Source: Caecitellus pseudoparvulus (lineage: Eukaryota; Bigyra: Bicosoecida). From it: a stretch of DNA of 64,000 nt. A program made the position numbers and the translations under genes. The notes beneath the pieces were generated by a model. It was not told the origin of the DNA and did no database searches. It saw only the letters and a program-made list of their open reading frames with translations. The stretch's first letter is position 1; every line of letters starts with the position of its first letter. This document shows, piece by piece, positions 43,455 through 55,300 of this stretch. The stretch is from contig CBFFRQ010000088.1 of NCBI GenBank assembly GCA_965644315.1, forward strand, positions 1-64,000. Reading direction: 5' to 3'.

Positions 43455-44753
43455 ATGGCCACGCATGCAAATCAACCGGCTGGGTCGGCCGACGCCTTCG
43501 ACCCGTTCGGGGACGACGACCCCTTTCGCAGCGGAGAAGCAGGGAAAACAGAGCCTTCTCCAGATGACAGTGAAGGCGGCGCGGAGGTGTCTTCGCCTGA
43601 CCCCCCTCAGGAAGCCCAGCCAGGTGCGACAGCGTGACTTGCAGCGTGGTGTCGCATGGTGCTGTGCGAAGCTCCCGCACTTGCCCCCCCGAGCGCAGAG
43701 GCGACGCCAACCCAGCAGCCATCCCCACACGACAGTGCAAAGACGCCAGATAGTCCCCAGGCCTCCCCGCATCGGGGAGTGGAGTACACTTGCTGTGAGC
43801 AGGTGACCATGTGCTTCGCCAGCACTCACGGCTGCCTGGACAGCTGCACCAGCAGAGTGGCCGCCAGCAGGCGGGGCATCGCCGCCCTCACCCTCTTCGT
43901 CGCCTGCGCCTGTGTGTGCCTGGTGGCGTACAGCGTCGTCTTCATGCTGCCGTTCAACTTCCACGGCGACTGCGGCTTCTGCGGCGAGGTGCTGGAGGGT
44001 AAGGTGACGGACTGTGACGCCAGCGTGTGGGGGGAGCCCACTTGTGCGGTGATGTACGCCCTGGGCGGGCAGCAGGACGTGTCCAGCACGGGCACCTGCA
44101 CCAACGCGCAGGGCGAGTCGGAGGCTTGCGCCTGCTCCTGCCACACAGCCTGCGACCAGCTGGACACCACTCTCGCGCCCCTGCGCATCAAGGTGTCCAC
44201 ACGCTTCATCGACGGGGGGGACACCTTCCACATCGGCTGCCCCATGCCCCCCACCACCAACTCCCTCCGCATTGGCGGCGCCAGCGTCGCAGCTCTTTGG
44301 CTGCTAGGCATGACCATCGCCGTGCTGTGCCTCCCTGCCCGCCGCTCCGTGTGGCTGGCTGCCACCAGCAGCGTCTTGTCCGGCATCGCCATGTTGTTCC
44401 TGTTCGGCATGGGCCTGGATGCCCAGGCCGTCGCGCAGTCCCAGGCAGCCTGCGACGCTTCCTTCGACGAACACCCCTGGCCCCTGCGCCGGAACAACCT
44501 GTACTTGTTCGGGGTGGACCGCCGCTCCATCGACTGTGCTCTGATGCCCTTCGCCTGGCTGCCGGTGATGGACATTGCCCTGGCCGGCCTCCTCGCCTGG
44601 CTTTCAGCGGTGTACGTCACTCGCTACAAGCTGCAGTCCTTGAAGGCGTCCGCCCAGGCCTCTGCGAGTCTGGAGGCGGCCGAAGTGCCTGACTGGAGCG
44701 AGAGTGCCGCTGCGCCCGGCAGCGCAGCAGCGTCTGACGCGGCCCAGGTCTGA
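43455..44753 (+). CDS. Four-transmembrane Cys-rich membrane protein
   Basis: Two exons: 43455-43623 and 43699-44753, 75-nt intron, phase 1; 407 aa. The N-terminal ~110 residues are acidic, Pro/Ser-rich and probably cytosolic. Helix 1 (IAALTLFVACACVCLVAYSV) is followed by a ~120-residue extracellular-looking loop with about ten cysteines (DCGFCGEV, ACACSCHTACDQ). Helices 2 and 3 are close together (VAALWLLGMTIAVLCL; SSVLSGIAMLFLFGMGL), a second loop follows, then helix 4 and a short acidic tail. The topology is claudin/tetraspanin-like, but I see neither the tetraspanin CCG motif nor a claudin signature. Function unknown. It precedes the MINDY-like gene on the same strand by ~160 nt. Confidence 0.75.
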
Positions 44754-44911
44754 GAAGGAAGCCATCTGGCAATTCAAACACTGATGCGCGACACAGCGGG
44801 TGCCTTGACCACCTTCCTCACCCAGACACACGCCTGGGTGCCGCCACACTGCGCAAAACCTGCTCTTTGCTGGAGCTTTGCGCTGTACCCTGCTTGCCCT
44901 GTCTTTGCGAG

Positions 44912-47612
44912 ATGAGTGCTCAGGAAGTAGCCTCGAAGCGCACCGCAGTTGCAGCTGCAAGTGTTGCCCTGTGGCTGCACGACATGGGCTTTGAGAGTGT
45001 CATTCCAGTGCTGGATGGGGAACTGGAGGTGAGCGTTTCGCAGCCGTTTCAACGCCAACGACGCCACGCAGTTGCCTCCTCGTCCCTCGCTGACGACAGG
45101 CACGAGGCATTGATGTCGCGGAAGCACTTGCATTTAGGTCAAAGAGACTGGGCGAGGAGCCTTCGTACCAGATGCTCACTCAAATGGTGCGTGCCACGGA
45201 TGCAACTGGCCGCCTGCTCAGACCAGCGGCACCTCTGGCCCTGCCACGGCACAGGTGACCAAGGTGCGACCCCGTGACTTGGGGGACGGCGCCACCTTGC
45301 TGCCGCTCGTGGGGGGTGCTGCACCGCCGTCCCCAGTGGCACCCGACACCCCCTCACCTTGGAGCCGTGATGAGGAGAAGGCCCTGTTGAAGGCAGTCAA
45401 GGCCTTCCAAGCCAGGAAGAAAGCAGCAGCGGCGGCCGGCGATGCGTCCCTGCGCATTTCGTGGTCGGCCACGGCCAAGGATGTGTCAGTGGCCACAGGC
45501 GCGCCGCTGCGCACCAAGGCGGATGTCAAGGCGCACTTTGCTGAAGTGAAGGCGCGCATTGCTGCCAAGCGGCAAGCTGGCGAGCCCAGCCCCAGCAAGC
45601 CTGCCGCTGCTCCAGCCCCGGTCCCCGCTCCTGCCCCTGCACCCGCGCCTAGCTCTGCACCTGAACTGCCTGAGTTTGGCAGTGCACTGGCGGGGGCGGG
45701 CGGTGGCTGGGGTGACGGCTTGAAGTCCCTAGTACAGGGGGGCGGGGGCACACTGGCGGCCGCTGCGGCGCCGGCCAGCTCAGCGCAGACAGGCAGCGCA
45801 GCCCCCAGTGGGGGGGAATCTTCTGCTACCGCCGCGCCCGCCGCCCAGGCTCCAGCGCCCGCCGTGCATGCCAGCGGATTTGTGGAGGAGGATTTTGACG
45901 GGGAGACGCCAGACGGGCAGTACTCCGGCCCGTCCGAAGGCGCTGTAGGCGCTGCAGCCCACGCGCAGCCCAGCTCTGCGCAAGGGCAGCAGCAGCAGGC
46001 CCCTGTGCGGAGCTGTGTGTCACTCCAGGAAGCGGCAGCGCTGGGCGGTGCGCCCATCCCCCCCGCCCTGCTGCAGGCGTGCCAGGAGCTGTTGCACGGC
46101 ATCCCACAGCCCGACGCGCCAGGAACAACGTTGAAGAGCGGCGTGCCGGTGCTGCGGCAGCTGAATGCCGCGTGGATGCGGCAGGGGGTGCAGGTTGACC
46201 CCCACGCCGGCCTGGGTTTCGGCTTCCTGCAGCACGAAGGGGGGCCATGTGGCGCGCTGGCCTCCCTGCAGGCCACTGCGCTGCAGCACTTGTACTTCCG
46301 CAGCACACCCCTACGTGGCCCTGAGCGTGAAGGGCCAGAGGCCAGGAGGTGGGAGGGCGCAGTGCAGGCCCTGCAGGGACAGGGGCAGGCGGCCGGGCGA
46401 GGTGCCACGTTCAGCGCACTGGCGGGACGCAAGGCGCCCTCTGCCGGGCGAGGGGCCGCCATCCCAGATGCAGCGTGGGCTGCTCCGCCGGCTCCTCTCG
46501 CGGCCGAGGCCGTCTTGGCAGCCTTCGCGGACATTGTGTGGCGGGCTGCCGTGGCGGGCGACGAGGATGAGCCCATGGCAGTGCTGGCCCTGCCTGGGCC
46601 ACAGTCTGGCGGGGCGGGGGAGGGTGCCCGTGCAAAGCCTGCATTGACGGCAGCCTCACGGCAGCTGGTGCACGCCGCCCCCACCAGTGTCGAGCGCAGC
46701 TTGGTGCTGGTGCCGGCCACCTCGCACTCCGCTCTGTTGGGTCTGCTGCACGACTGGGCCGATGTCCTGCTGCAGCCCCAGGCGCCGACGCTCGTGTGCT
46801 TGGTGTACTCAGCCATGCTCTCTCGCGGCTTGGGCGTGCCTGCAGCTGCAGGCTTGGACACCGGGGAGCTGGTCTTCCGCGCAACGGGCGGCTCTGAGGG
46901 AGGGCTCCTGCAGGACATGGACGGCGGCTTGGGCGCGGAGGCCAAGCTGGTGGGGGCGCACAACTACGCCACACAGGAGCTCGTGAACTTGCTGCTCACT
47001 GGGCGCGCCACGTCCAACGTGCACGACGGGGTGAAGAGCTTGGGCGAGGGGGCCCAGGCCACCCAACTCACAGGCGTATCGGCGCAAGCTCAAGTAGGCT
47101 TCCTCACGCTGTTCGAGCACTACGGGTACATGCGTGTGGGGGAGAACTTGAAACAGCCACGCTTCCCCATCTGGGTGGTGTGCTCAGAGTCCCATTACTC
47201 GACGCTCTTTGCCCTGCCGATTGTGGCCACGGGAGGCTGCACCCCCGCCGAGTGGTGGGCAGCGCTGGCTGGAGCCCCGGCGAGCGACACATCGATCCTG
47301 GAAGCGGCTGTGGCCGCCGGGCAGCGGTTGGCGGGCGGCAGCCTCGCGGGGGGCAGTGTGGACCTCGCGTACTACGATGGCCTGGGCGGCCAGGACGCCT
47401 GCATACACCTCACGGCGTATGTGGACGAGGACGGCGAGGCAGTGCCCGCCCAGGCTGCTGGTGCCGGGCCGAAGGTCTTCACGGCAGGCGCTGTGCTGGG
47501 CGCGGCCGTCGCCCACACCGACGACATGGACAGCCCGCCTCTGGACAGGGTGCTGCGAACGCGGTGGCCGCACGCAGCAGTGGACTGGAACGGCTCCGAA
47601 CCCCTGCTCTGA
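44912..47612 (+). CDS. MINDY4: MINDY-4-like deubiquitinase
   Basis: A cysteine protease of the MINDY family, which trims Lys48-linked ubiquitin chains. Three exons: 44912-45028, 45100-45186 and 45255-47612, introns of 71 and 68 nt, all phase 0; 853 aa. The two short first exons form a LisH-like N-terminus (VALWLHDMGFESVIPVLDGE) as in MINDY-4. After a basic, Ala/Pro-rich linker comes the catalytic domain: GFLQHEGGPCGALASLQATA holds the nucleophilic Cys, FLTLFEHYGYMRVGENL and FPIWVVCSESHYSTLFAL hold the core and catalytic His. Key residues are intact, so it should be active. A Gly/Ala-rich insertion (about residues 430-500) enlarges the domain. It converges on ORC5 with 27 nt between stops. Confidence 0.9.
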
Positions 47613-47639
47613 GCTTCATCCGCCCCGCAATGCACCCCC

Positions 47640-49046
47640 TCACGCGTCCGAGGCCATGAAGCTGGCCAGAGGCAGCTGCAGGCGCTGTGCCACCTTCTCC
47701 ACCGTGTCCCGCCCCGCCGCACAGCGCAGCTTCACCTCATCCAGCCCAGACCTGGCAGTGGCCTTGGCTAGCAGCCCCAGGGAGATCAGGGTGGCCACCG
47801 TCGTGAGCAGGTCCAGCCCCGCCGCCTCCGTGGAGGCCTTCGTGCCAGCATGCGCCGCGACCAGGGCGTGGAACACGGCCTGCAGTCGCTCCAGCGTGAA
47901 GGGCTTAGGGCCCTTGTCCAAACTGCTGCTGTTCTTGGCTGAGCTGCGCCGGCGCTTGGTTCCGCGCTTCCTCCCGCTGTGAGCCCTGGACAGCAGGGCC
48001 AAGTCAATGTCGGCGGGATTGTGGCTGGCCAGGAAGGCCGCCACCAGCATGTACTTGGCAAAGTGCGGCAGCTCCACATCCATGCCGCGCTGGCTGGTGC
48101 CACCTGGTGCGGCGGCGTCAGGCGCCACTTCCAAGTCCCGGTGCAGCAGGCGCTGCTTCATGGCTAGGAAGTGTGGCGACACGGCCTTGAACAAGGCGGC
48201 AGGCTGGAGTGCGCCGGAGGCCTTGGCCGCCTCGGCCGTGTACAGCGGCCACGCGACGGACACGAGGTACGCGAGCTCCTGGATGTCGGCGCCCACCACG
48301 GCATGGAAGGCTCCCCAAACATGCCCCACGGCCGTGCGGTACAGCGCCGCATCCACGCCTTGTGGAGCCGCTGCCACGAGGGTGTCTATGGCTTCGGCCT
48401 TGGAGGGAGGCGGCACGTGCAGCAGCAAGGGTGGCGTGCCGGCTGAGGGCAGGTGCCGTGTGACGGCCGTCGCAGACTCGGCAATGAGCACCGGCACGAC
48501 AGCCCGCCCACTCAGCTCGGCGATGCGCAGGAGCGGCGCAATGTGGCTAGGAAGGTGGGCTGCCAGGCGATCCGCCCCATGCAGCAGCAGCACCAGGGCC
48601 TGCTCCGGCCGCACCAGGCGCCGCAGAGCCAGAGCCACGTCGGAGAAGGAGCAGACAGCCCCCACGCCAGATGTGGAAGCGCCCGCGCCGGCAGAGGAGA
48701 TGGCCCCGATGCTGGCTCGCTTCCCCCCCACATGCACGAGCATGGACAGCGCCACAGCAGCCGCCTGCTCAGGGACGTCCTCCTGCCGAATGCCCTGCGT
48801 GTCCAGCTGGCTCACGCGGCGCCCAACCAGCAGGCGAAACAGGGTTGTTGGGCTGTCCACCTCGACGTCCGACACGGAGACGAAGGGAAGAGAGAGCTCG
48901 TCCAGTACTTGAATGACCCTTTCAGTGGCTGTCTCCACGCCTGCCCCGTACACGATCACTGGCGCCACTGGGATGGCGGGTGACTGTGCGGAAATCGGGT
49001 CCAAGCATGCAGATAAATGAGCATGCAACGCCGCCTTGTACTGCAT
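47640..49046 (-). CDS. ORC5: Origin recognition complex subunit 5
   Basis: Subunit of the ORC that marks replication origins and loads MCM. An intronless 468-aa gene from ATG 49046; the open frame upstream of it has no family match. The C-terminal half is diagnostic: DVELPHFAKYMLVAAFLASH and a basic linker, then KGPKPFTLERLQAVFHALV. The AAA+ part is readable (VIVYGAGVETATERVIQVLD; QALVLLLHGADRLA), but the Walker A Gly-Lys-Thr is gone, so this subunit probably does not bind ATP in the usual way; human and yeast ORC5 keep it. Length is near the human 435 aa. It is divergent from the C2CD3-like gene. Confidence 0.92.
   Translation of the reverse strand: MQYKAALHAHLSACLDPISAQSPAIPVAPVIVYGAGVETATERVIQVLDELSLPFVSVSDVEVDSPTTLFRLLVGRRVSQLDTQGIRQEDVPEQAAAVALSMLVHVGGKRASIGAISSAGAGASTSGVGAVCSFSDVALALRRLVRPEQALVLLLHGADRLAAHLPSHIAPLLRIAELSGRAVVPVLIAESATAVTRHLPSAGTPPLLLHVPPPSKAEAIDTLVAAAPQGVDAALYRTAVGHVWGAFHAVVGADIQELAYLVSVAWPLYTAEAAKASGALQPAALFKAVSPHFLAMKQRLLHRDLEVAPDAAAPGGTSQRGMDVELPHFAKYMLVAAFLASHNPADIDLALLSRAHSGRKRGTKRRRSSAKNSSSLDKGPKPFTLERLQAVFHALVAAHAGTKASTEAAGLDLLTTVATLISLGLLAKATARSGLDEVKLRCAAGRDTVEKVAQRLQLPLASFMASDA
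48987..48995 (-). promoter_or_regulatory. ATTTCCGCA element in ORC5 codons 18-20
   Basis: Exact sense copy starting 51 nt after the A of ATG 49046, read as Ile-Ser-Ala, the same offset and frame as in the RAP gene. Confidence 0.45.
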
Positions 49047-49320
49047 CTCGGCACCCAGCCGTAGAATTCTGCTTATGGGTGTCTGATGCCGTTGCTGTGA
49101 CGGGGCCTCGCTGCCCGTGTATCGACTTGGGCTTCGACAGAGGCTTGTGGTTTGTGAGGCACTTGCCACAGTGCGCCGACTACACAAAGCGGCGCGTCGG
49201 TCAAAATTTACACACCAGGAATGCGGCGGCGATGAGGGCATACCTATTGAGTTCTTCACCTCTGCATTCCTCCCGGTTGGCTCGCTGACTCCATGGGAGC
49301 GAGGTGACCTGCGCAGCACC

Positions 49321-52300
49321 ATGCAGGCTAGCGGGGCGCCCCTCAGGCGGGACCAGCTGCCTGCAGAAATTGGCGGCTCGTTGCCGCCGCTCCTCCGAGG
49401 GCCCCGCCAAGGAGAGGTGCAGCTGCACATCCCAGCGTTTGGCGCGCGGGGCGGTGTTGGAGCGGCGCGCCACCGCCATGTCACTGTTGAGGCAGAGTGG
49501 TGGGGCATGGACGAGGACGCGGAGGCGCCTGTGCCGCGCTTGGTGGCCACGAAGCTGCGAGAGCGCGCAGTGGCGGGCCTGCAGAACACACACAAGTCAG
49601 CCCTCAACACTGCCTGGTTCCCCATCGTCGTCAAGGCGGAAGCCATGCAGCGCTACCTCGACAGCATGGTACGTCCAACGGCATGGGTGTCTTGCGATGA
49701 CTCCTCCACGCCCAAGGGAGCCTCATGATTCACGAGCCCACACATGTCATACACGCACAGGAGGTTCTGCTTTGCCACGTGTACGACGGGTCTGAGGGTC
49801 CGCTGTTGGGAACTGCAGCGGTGCGCCTGGACGACGCAGCAATTTCCGCAGGTCAGCCGCCTGGCGGTCTGCAGCTGACAAAGGTACAGCACCCGGCCAC
49901 TGGCAACATTGCAGGCACATTGGCAGTCCAGATAGAGGTGCGCTACGGCCCTACGAGCAGGCTGTTTGAGAGCAGCCCGCAAGAGGACGGGGAAGAGCAT
50001 GCCAACGGCAGCGATTCAAAGTCCGCAGCGCAAAGCGCTGATGCAGCAGGGGACAGGGCAGCTGCAGCAGGGGTGGGCGGCTCAGTCCTCGAGGAACATG
50101 ATCATTCGTCCCCTGTGACCAGTGCAGACGGTGGGGCGACTTCGCAGCAGGCTGGGCAAGCGCTGCCCGTACCTGACCCGCCGGCAAGTCCGGTGCCTGC
50201 CGAGACGTCTGCCGTGTCTGAGCACCCTGTTGAACGCAGCACCACGCCACCGCCTGCGCGATCCGACAGTGCTAGTGTCGCAGCCAGCACACCCTCCCCC
50301 GCGCGCAGCGAGGAGTCGGCTCCAGACACACCCGCCCCTGCCCGCCCACCGGCACAGCCCCACAAGCAGTTTGACCCGCCACCACGCCCCCTCCAGCCAG
50401 GTCTGGGCCTCGCACGCCTGCGCCACCCGCCGCAAGTGCACCAGCCCTCCCCACCGTCCCAGCAGCACCTGCTAGGTGCCGTGCTGCAGCGAGCAGAGGC
50501 CCTGCGCCGGCGGCTGGATCGGGAGGCACAGGAGGCGGAGCCGGCGTGGTTGGCTCAGCCAGGACCGCCGCCTGACACGGGCTCTCCCAGCACACATGCC
50601 CTGCCGCGACCCGAGGAGGTGCTGTCTGCGCTCAAGCAGCGCAATGCTGCGCCTGGTTCTGACCCATTCGTCTTCTCTGCATTCCCGCCGCAGCTGGTGG
50701 AGGAGGGGGGGAGCACCCCCGAGCAGCTTGACGCGTGGGTAGCAGCCGACGCACGGCGGCAGCACTGGGGAGCAGCTGCGACAGCAGTGGGTGCAGCTAG
50801 GGCTGGCCTACACCCAGGGGAGAGCGTGTTACCTGACCCGCCCCGCAGCGCCCACCAGTACCGGTTTGGGGGAGCTGGGGGCGGCGGCGCCGTGGGGCAT
50901 GCCGTGCGAGACGCCATCCGCCACGCGGCGGCAGGACACCCCCTGACCATGGAAGGCACTGCTGAGCTGGAGCGCGCTCTGCCTCTAGTGGACCAAGCGC
51001 GAGAGCCGCCAGTGCCGCCAGACCTGTCAGAGCGCCTCTCTGATGGCCGTTCCTTGGCCCCCGTGCTCCTGGACCCCGTCGCGCAAACACTGGTGGACGT
51101 CCTGGGCCCAGAGGCCGGCATGGAACTGCACCTGTTCGAAGTGGAGCAGGGCGGCGCAGGTGCCGACAGCGCCTGGCTGGCCAAGCTCCTGCGGGAGACG
51201 GAGGCTGAAGCCGCGACGCACACGGCAGCCCTCGCAGCTGGTCGGGAAGTGCAGGCGCTCCCTGGCATCCTGCGTCTCGCGAGGGAGGTGCGGAGCCGGG
51301 TGGCGCGGGTGTCTGCTGCGCGCGTCTCGGTGTCGGCAGTGGTGCTGCGGCCGCAAGTGGCGGTGTTGACCGCCTTCCTCGCCGCATCCATGCTGGCAGA
51401 CCACGTGGCAGAGTGGATACTGGCGCAGGCAGGGGACAGCACCGGCTCGCCCAGTGCCTCCAGCGCCAGTGCCTCCCTGCCCGGGACAACAGTCGCAAAC
51501 GGAGTGGTGGAGGCGCTGCGTCCCCTGGCCCTGGTGGCAGTGTCCGGCGACGAAGGGGGTGGCGGCCGCAGGCAGGGCGGCAGCAGCGACCGGGGCAGTG
51601 TCGGCACGTCGCAGACAGGCGCTTCCTCGGCGCAGCCCAGGGGCGGCGCTGACGCCGACGTCGGCAGTGTCGGCACTGGGACAGTGGGCGGGGACGCCGC
51701 GACTGTCATCACCACCGCATCCGGCGGCACACACGGCACACGGGCCACAGGCATGACTGGCGCCACTGCCCGGCACACCAGCCTGCCTGCGCCCAGCCCC
51801 AGCGTCCCGCCTGCAGTGCTGCTGAAGGCGTTGCGAGGCGTCCCAGGCGACACGCTGCCAAAGCGAGTTGCAGCATCGCTGCTGCGCAGCGGAGGTGCGC
51901 TCAAGTCCAAGTACGCCAGGGCCCTGGCAGACTGGGCGCTGGGGGTGGGGGGTGGCAACGTGGGTGGAAATCGGCCTTCTGGCGCGCAGTGGACGCTGGA
52001 GTACACGCTGCCGCCCATGGCGGGCTCGGGAGCAGTGCTGGTGCAGCACCGCCAAGTGCTGCACTCCAGCACGGGCGCCCGGGGCGCGGGCAACGCCAAG
52101 GCTCTTCGACGGTACCTCTCTGCCAGTCGGCGGTACGGCAGGGGCGGCGGCTCGGCGGCCTCCCCCGTCAGCGCGTGGCTGGGCACTCTGGACCCGGACG
52201 GCTCCCGCTGCGTCGCGCTGCCCTTTGCCACGAGGGCAGCAGGCGCGGCAGCCACTGCTGCCCACGGCAGTGCTGCGGCAGGGCGCGGGGAGGACGACCC

Positions 52301-55300
52301 ATTGGAGGCGTTGCTGTCGGGGGGTGGGGCGGATACCGTGACGTTGCCTGGGTCGCTGCACACGCCCGAGGCAGCAGGTGCGTGGCTGGGGGAGGGTGGG
52401 TGCACGGCGGGAGACGACGGAACACCGCCACCTCCCAGCAGCATGGCCGTGCGGCTGTTCTTGCACATTGACCCCCGCGATGTGGCCTTCGGCGCCAAGA
52501 GTCGTGATCGCGCGGCAGCAGCCTCTGCGGACGGCGCACACGAGGCAAGGGTCACCGTGCAACCTGGACCTGTGGCTTCGCAGGTGGCCGAGTCCTCCAC
52601 CGCTCGCGAGCCGGGGCAGGCGCTGTACGGCTTCGACGGCGATGCCCACAAGGTGCTGGTGGGCGAGGGCTTCCTCCCACTGCGCCCCCTGCTGCTGTCA
52701 CCCGCACTGGTGCTGGAGTCAGTGGTGGACTTGTACGTGCCGGGGAGCTGCCCAGCCCAGGCTTGGGACGGGGGCGACGAAAGTCAAGGACTGGACAGTG
52801 CGAGCACCCCCTCTGAACAGGCTGCCAACCCTGCTCTGCACGATCTGCAGCGCCACCGCCGAGACACTGCTGCGGCGGCCATGGACAGGGCAGGCGGCTC
52901 CACGGGCGGAGCGCGGCGCAGGCGCAGCCCTGCTCAACGCCTGGCCGGCACGGGGCCGCTGCTGGTGGGGCAAGTAGGCATCGTGCTTGAGCTAGTGCAG
53001 GAGGAGGATGGCGTCCATGGCGTGCTGTCCCCCGAAGCGCTGCAGGCGCACGACCAAGGGCCGCAGCTTGGGACAGCGCCGCCAGAGGCCCAGGGCCGCC
53101 AGCTGGACGCGCAGTGCTCTACGACGCACGTGTCTAACGCGCGCATAGGCGGGGTGACCGAAGCCAGCCCCCGAGACACGTCCCTTCAGAGCATTTTGGA
53201 TGCTGCACGGCGGCTCCGAGGCGCAGCTGTCCCGGACCCGGACCCCTCCAGGCAGGCAACTGAGCCCACCACGCCCCCCAGCCGGCCAGCGTTGGCCAGC
53301 GGCGCAGTGTCCGTCGCTCCAAGCCGAAGCAGCCAGCAGCACGGCCCAGGAGGCCCGGTGGCAGCTGCTCTGGGCGACTTTCTGAACGCAGGCACGCGGG
53401 TGCGTCGGCACGTGACTTCATCTGGTGCAGGCCGGGAAGTCCGCTCCATCGCCCACGCGGCAGCCACCTCCCTCGCGGCCCTGCACAAGCGTTCGCGGGC
53501 GTGGCTGGCCCGCGTGTGCGCTGTGCCGGACACGCCTGCTCACGCCCTGCGCGAACTGCTGTTCCAGGCCTCCCTGTGGCTGTCACCCGGTGGTGGCGTG
53601 GGGCCGCTGTTCGGGGGCCGCACGCACGGTCTCCCCTTCCTGCCGTGCCTGCCCCCTGGCCTGGATGGGAGGCAGCCCCTGGCCATGGCGCGTGACGCCA
53701 TGGTGTCAGCCAAGGAGGGCAGCCCCCAGACGGCGGTGGCTGTATCCCTGCACGGCCTCTCTGGGCTGTCCATTCGACCAGCTCGCCTGGCACAGCGCAG
53801 CGGAGGCGCCCTGGCCTCGGCCAGCACCGTTCTCGCCGCCTCGGCCCGCGGACACGGGCAGCAACCTCATCCAGACTCCCAACATGGGCCCGTCCGCCTG
53901 CAGCACGTGTGTGTTTCCTGGCGCGGCCACTGGAAGTGTTCGGTCACGGGTGCGGAGCGAGCCGGGCCGCCCGTCTCCGTGCCGTTCTCTGCCCACCAAC
54001 ACTTCTTCCCTGCTCACCTTCCACCGAAACTGCCCAGCTCTTCAGCTGCTGCTTCGTCACCGCGGGTGTCTCCTCGTCAAGCGCTGCGGGCAAGCATGCA
54101 GGCCTCTGGTCGCAGCACGCCCCGTCGCACAGTGTCCTTTCGCAGGCGCCCTGGGTCGGGGCGGCACAGTGCTCGCAGTGCTGCGTCCCGCTCCCCCGGA
54201 CAACAAGAGCCAGAGGCCTCGGAGGAGCCGCAACCGGTGTCCCCCGAACAGGCTGCCCTGGACAGCGTCACGTCCAGCGGCGGCACAGTCATCTTCCGCA
54301 AGCCACTGCCGCCCGGACACAAGAAGCAACACACGCCCCCGTCCTCGTGCTGTGCCGTGCTGCCTGCGCTGTGGCACGCCCTGCCCCACTCCAGCGGCTC
54401 CCAGTACAAGCTGCAAGCCCTGGAGCTCCGAGTGCACGCTGTGGTGACAGCTGGCAGGCTGGCGCCCGAGACCCTGCTGTGCGGCTCCACCTTGGTGCCC
54501 TTGGATGCAGCTGCGGCCAGCAGTGTCCACAGCGTCAATGGTGTCGGGCGCTCCTCCCTCGTGCACAGGGACATCACGCTGCCCCTCAAGGCGCACGCCC
54601 CGGAGCACGTCCCCACCACCGCCGAGGTGCTGGGCGGCGCCTCGCTTGCCGATGCTCACCAGCTGCCTGCAGTGGCCGCCTCCCAGCCCCACGTCGCTGG
54701 CCGTGTGCACTTGTCAGTGTCAGCCGGCGCGTTGGAGGCCCTGGCGTCCGACGCAGTCGTGGACGCCGCATCTCGGCGTGTTCAGGCGGCGTGGCGGAGC
54801 TACCTGCAGCGGCGCTGGGCGTGGCAGGTCAAGCAGGGCGTGCGAGTGGAGCGCGTGGGGCAGGCAGACGACGCCGATGGAGGCTCCGCCACCCCCTCCT
54901 CCCCTTCACTCTCCGCAGCTTCTGGCAGTGTGCAGGTTTACACTCACACGGTACCGCAGCACATGCCCTCGCCTCCGCCTGCAGCACACCCAGCAGTGCC
55001 GCCGCTGCCCCTGCCAGCCGAGGCGGCCCCCGCCAGCGCACCCCCTCCATCCACGCACAGTCCCTCACCCCCCTCACAAGCCACGTCAGACGACGACATT
55101 GGGCAAGAAGAGCCTGCCCGCCCGACTGCCCAACCCTCCCCGCAGAGTGACTCGGATGCGGTGTCCAGTGCACCTGCCGTGGATGTGGAGGAAGTGCCTG
55201 CGGACGCACGCCAGCCAGGTTCCGCCGCTGACACGGCTGCTCCACCCGTGGCCGTCGAAGGCGACTCTGCGCGCTCCGCCTCGCCAGCCTCACACGCTGC

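Noticed and set aside
49117-49320. Upstream extension of the C2CD3-like frame
   Set aside because: It opens with GTG and overlaps the divergent promoter; the first ATG (49321) directly precedes the conserved start of the family.
51027-52651. Minus-strand frames of 540-700 codons inside the C2CD3-like gene
   Set aside because: Shadow frames of a GC3-rich exon; low-complexity Ala/Ser/Arg composition and no start context or family.
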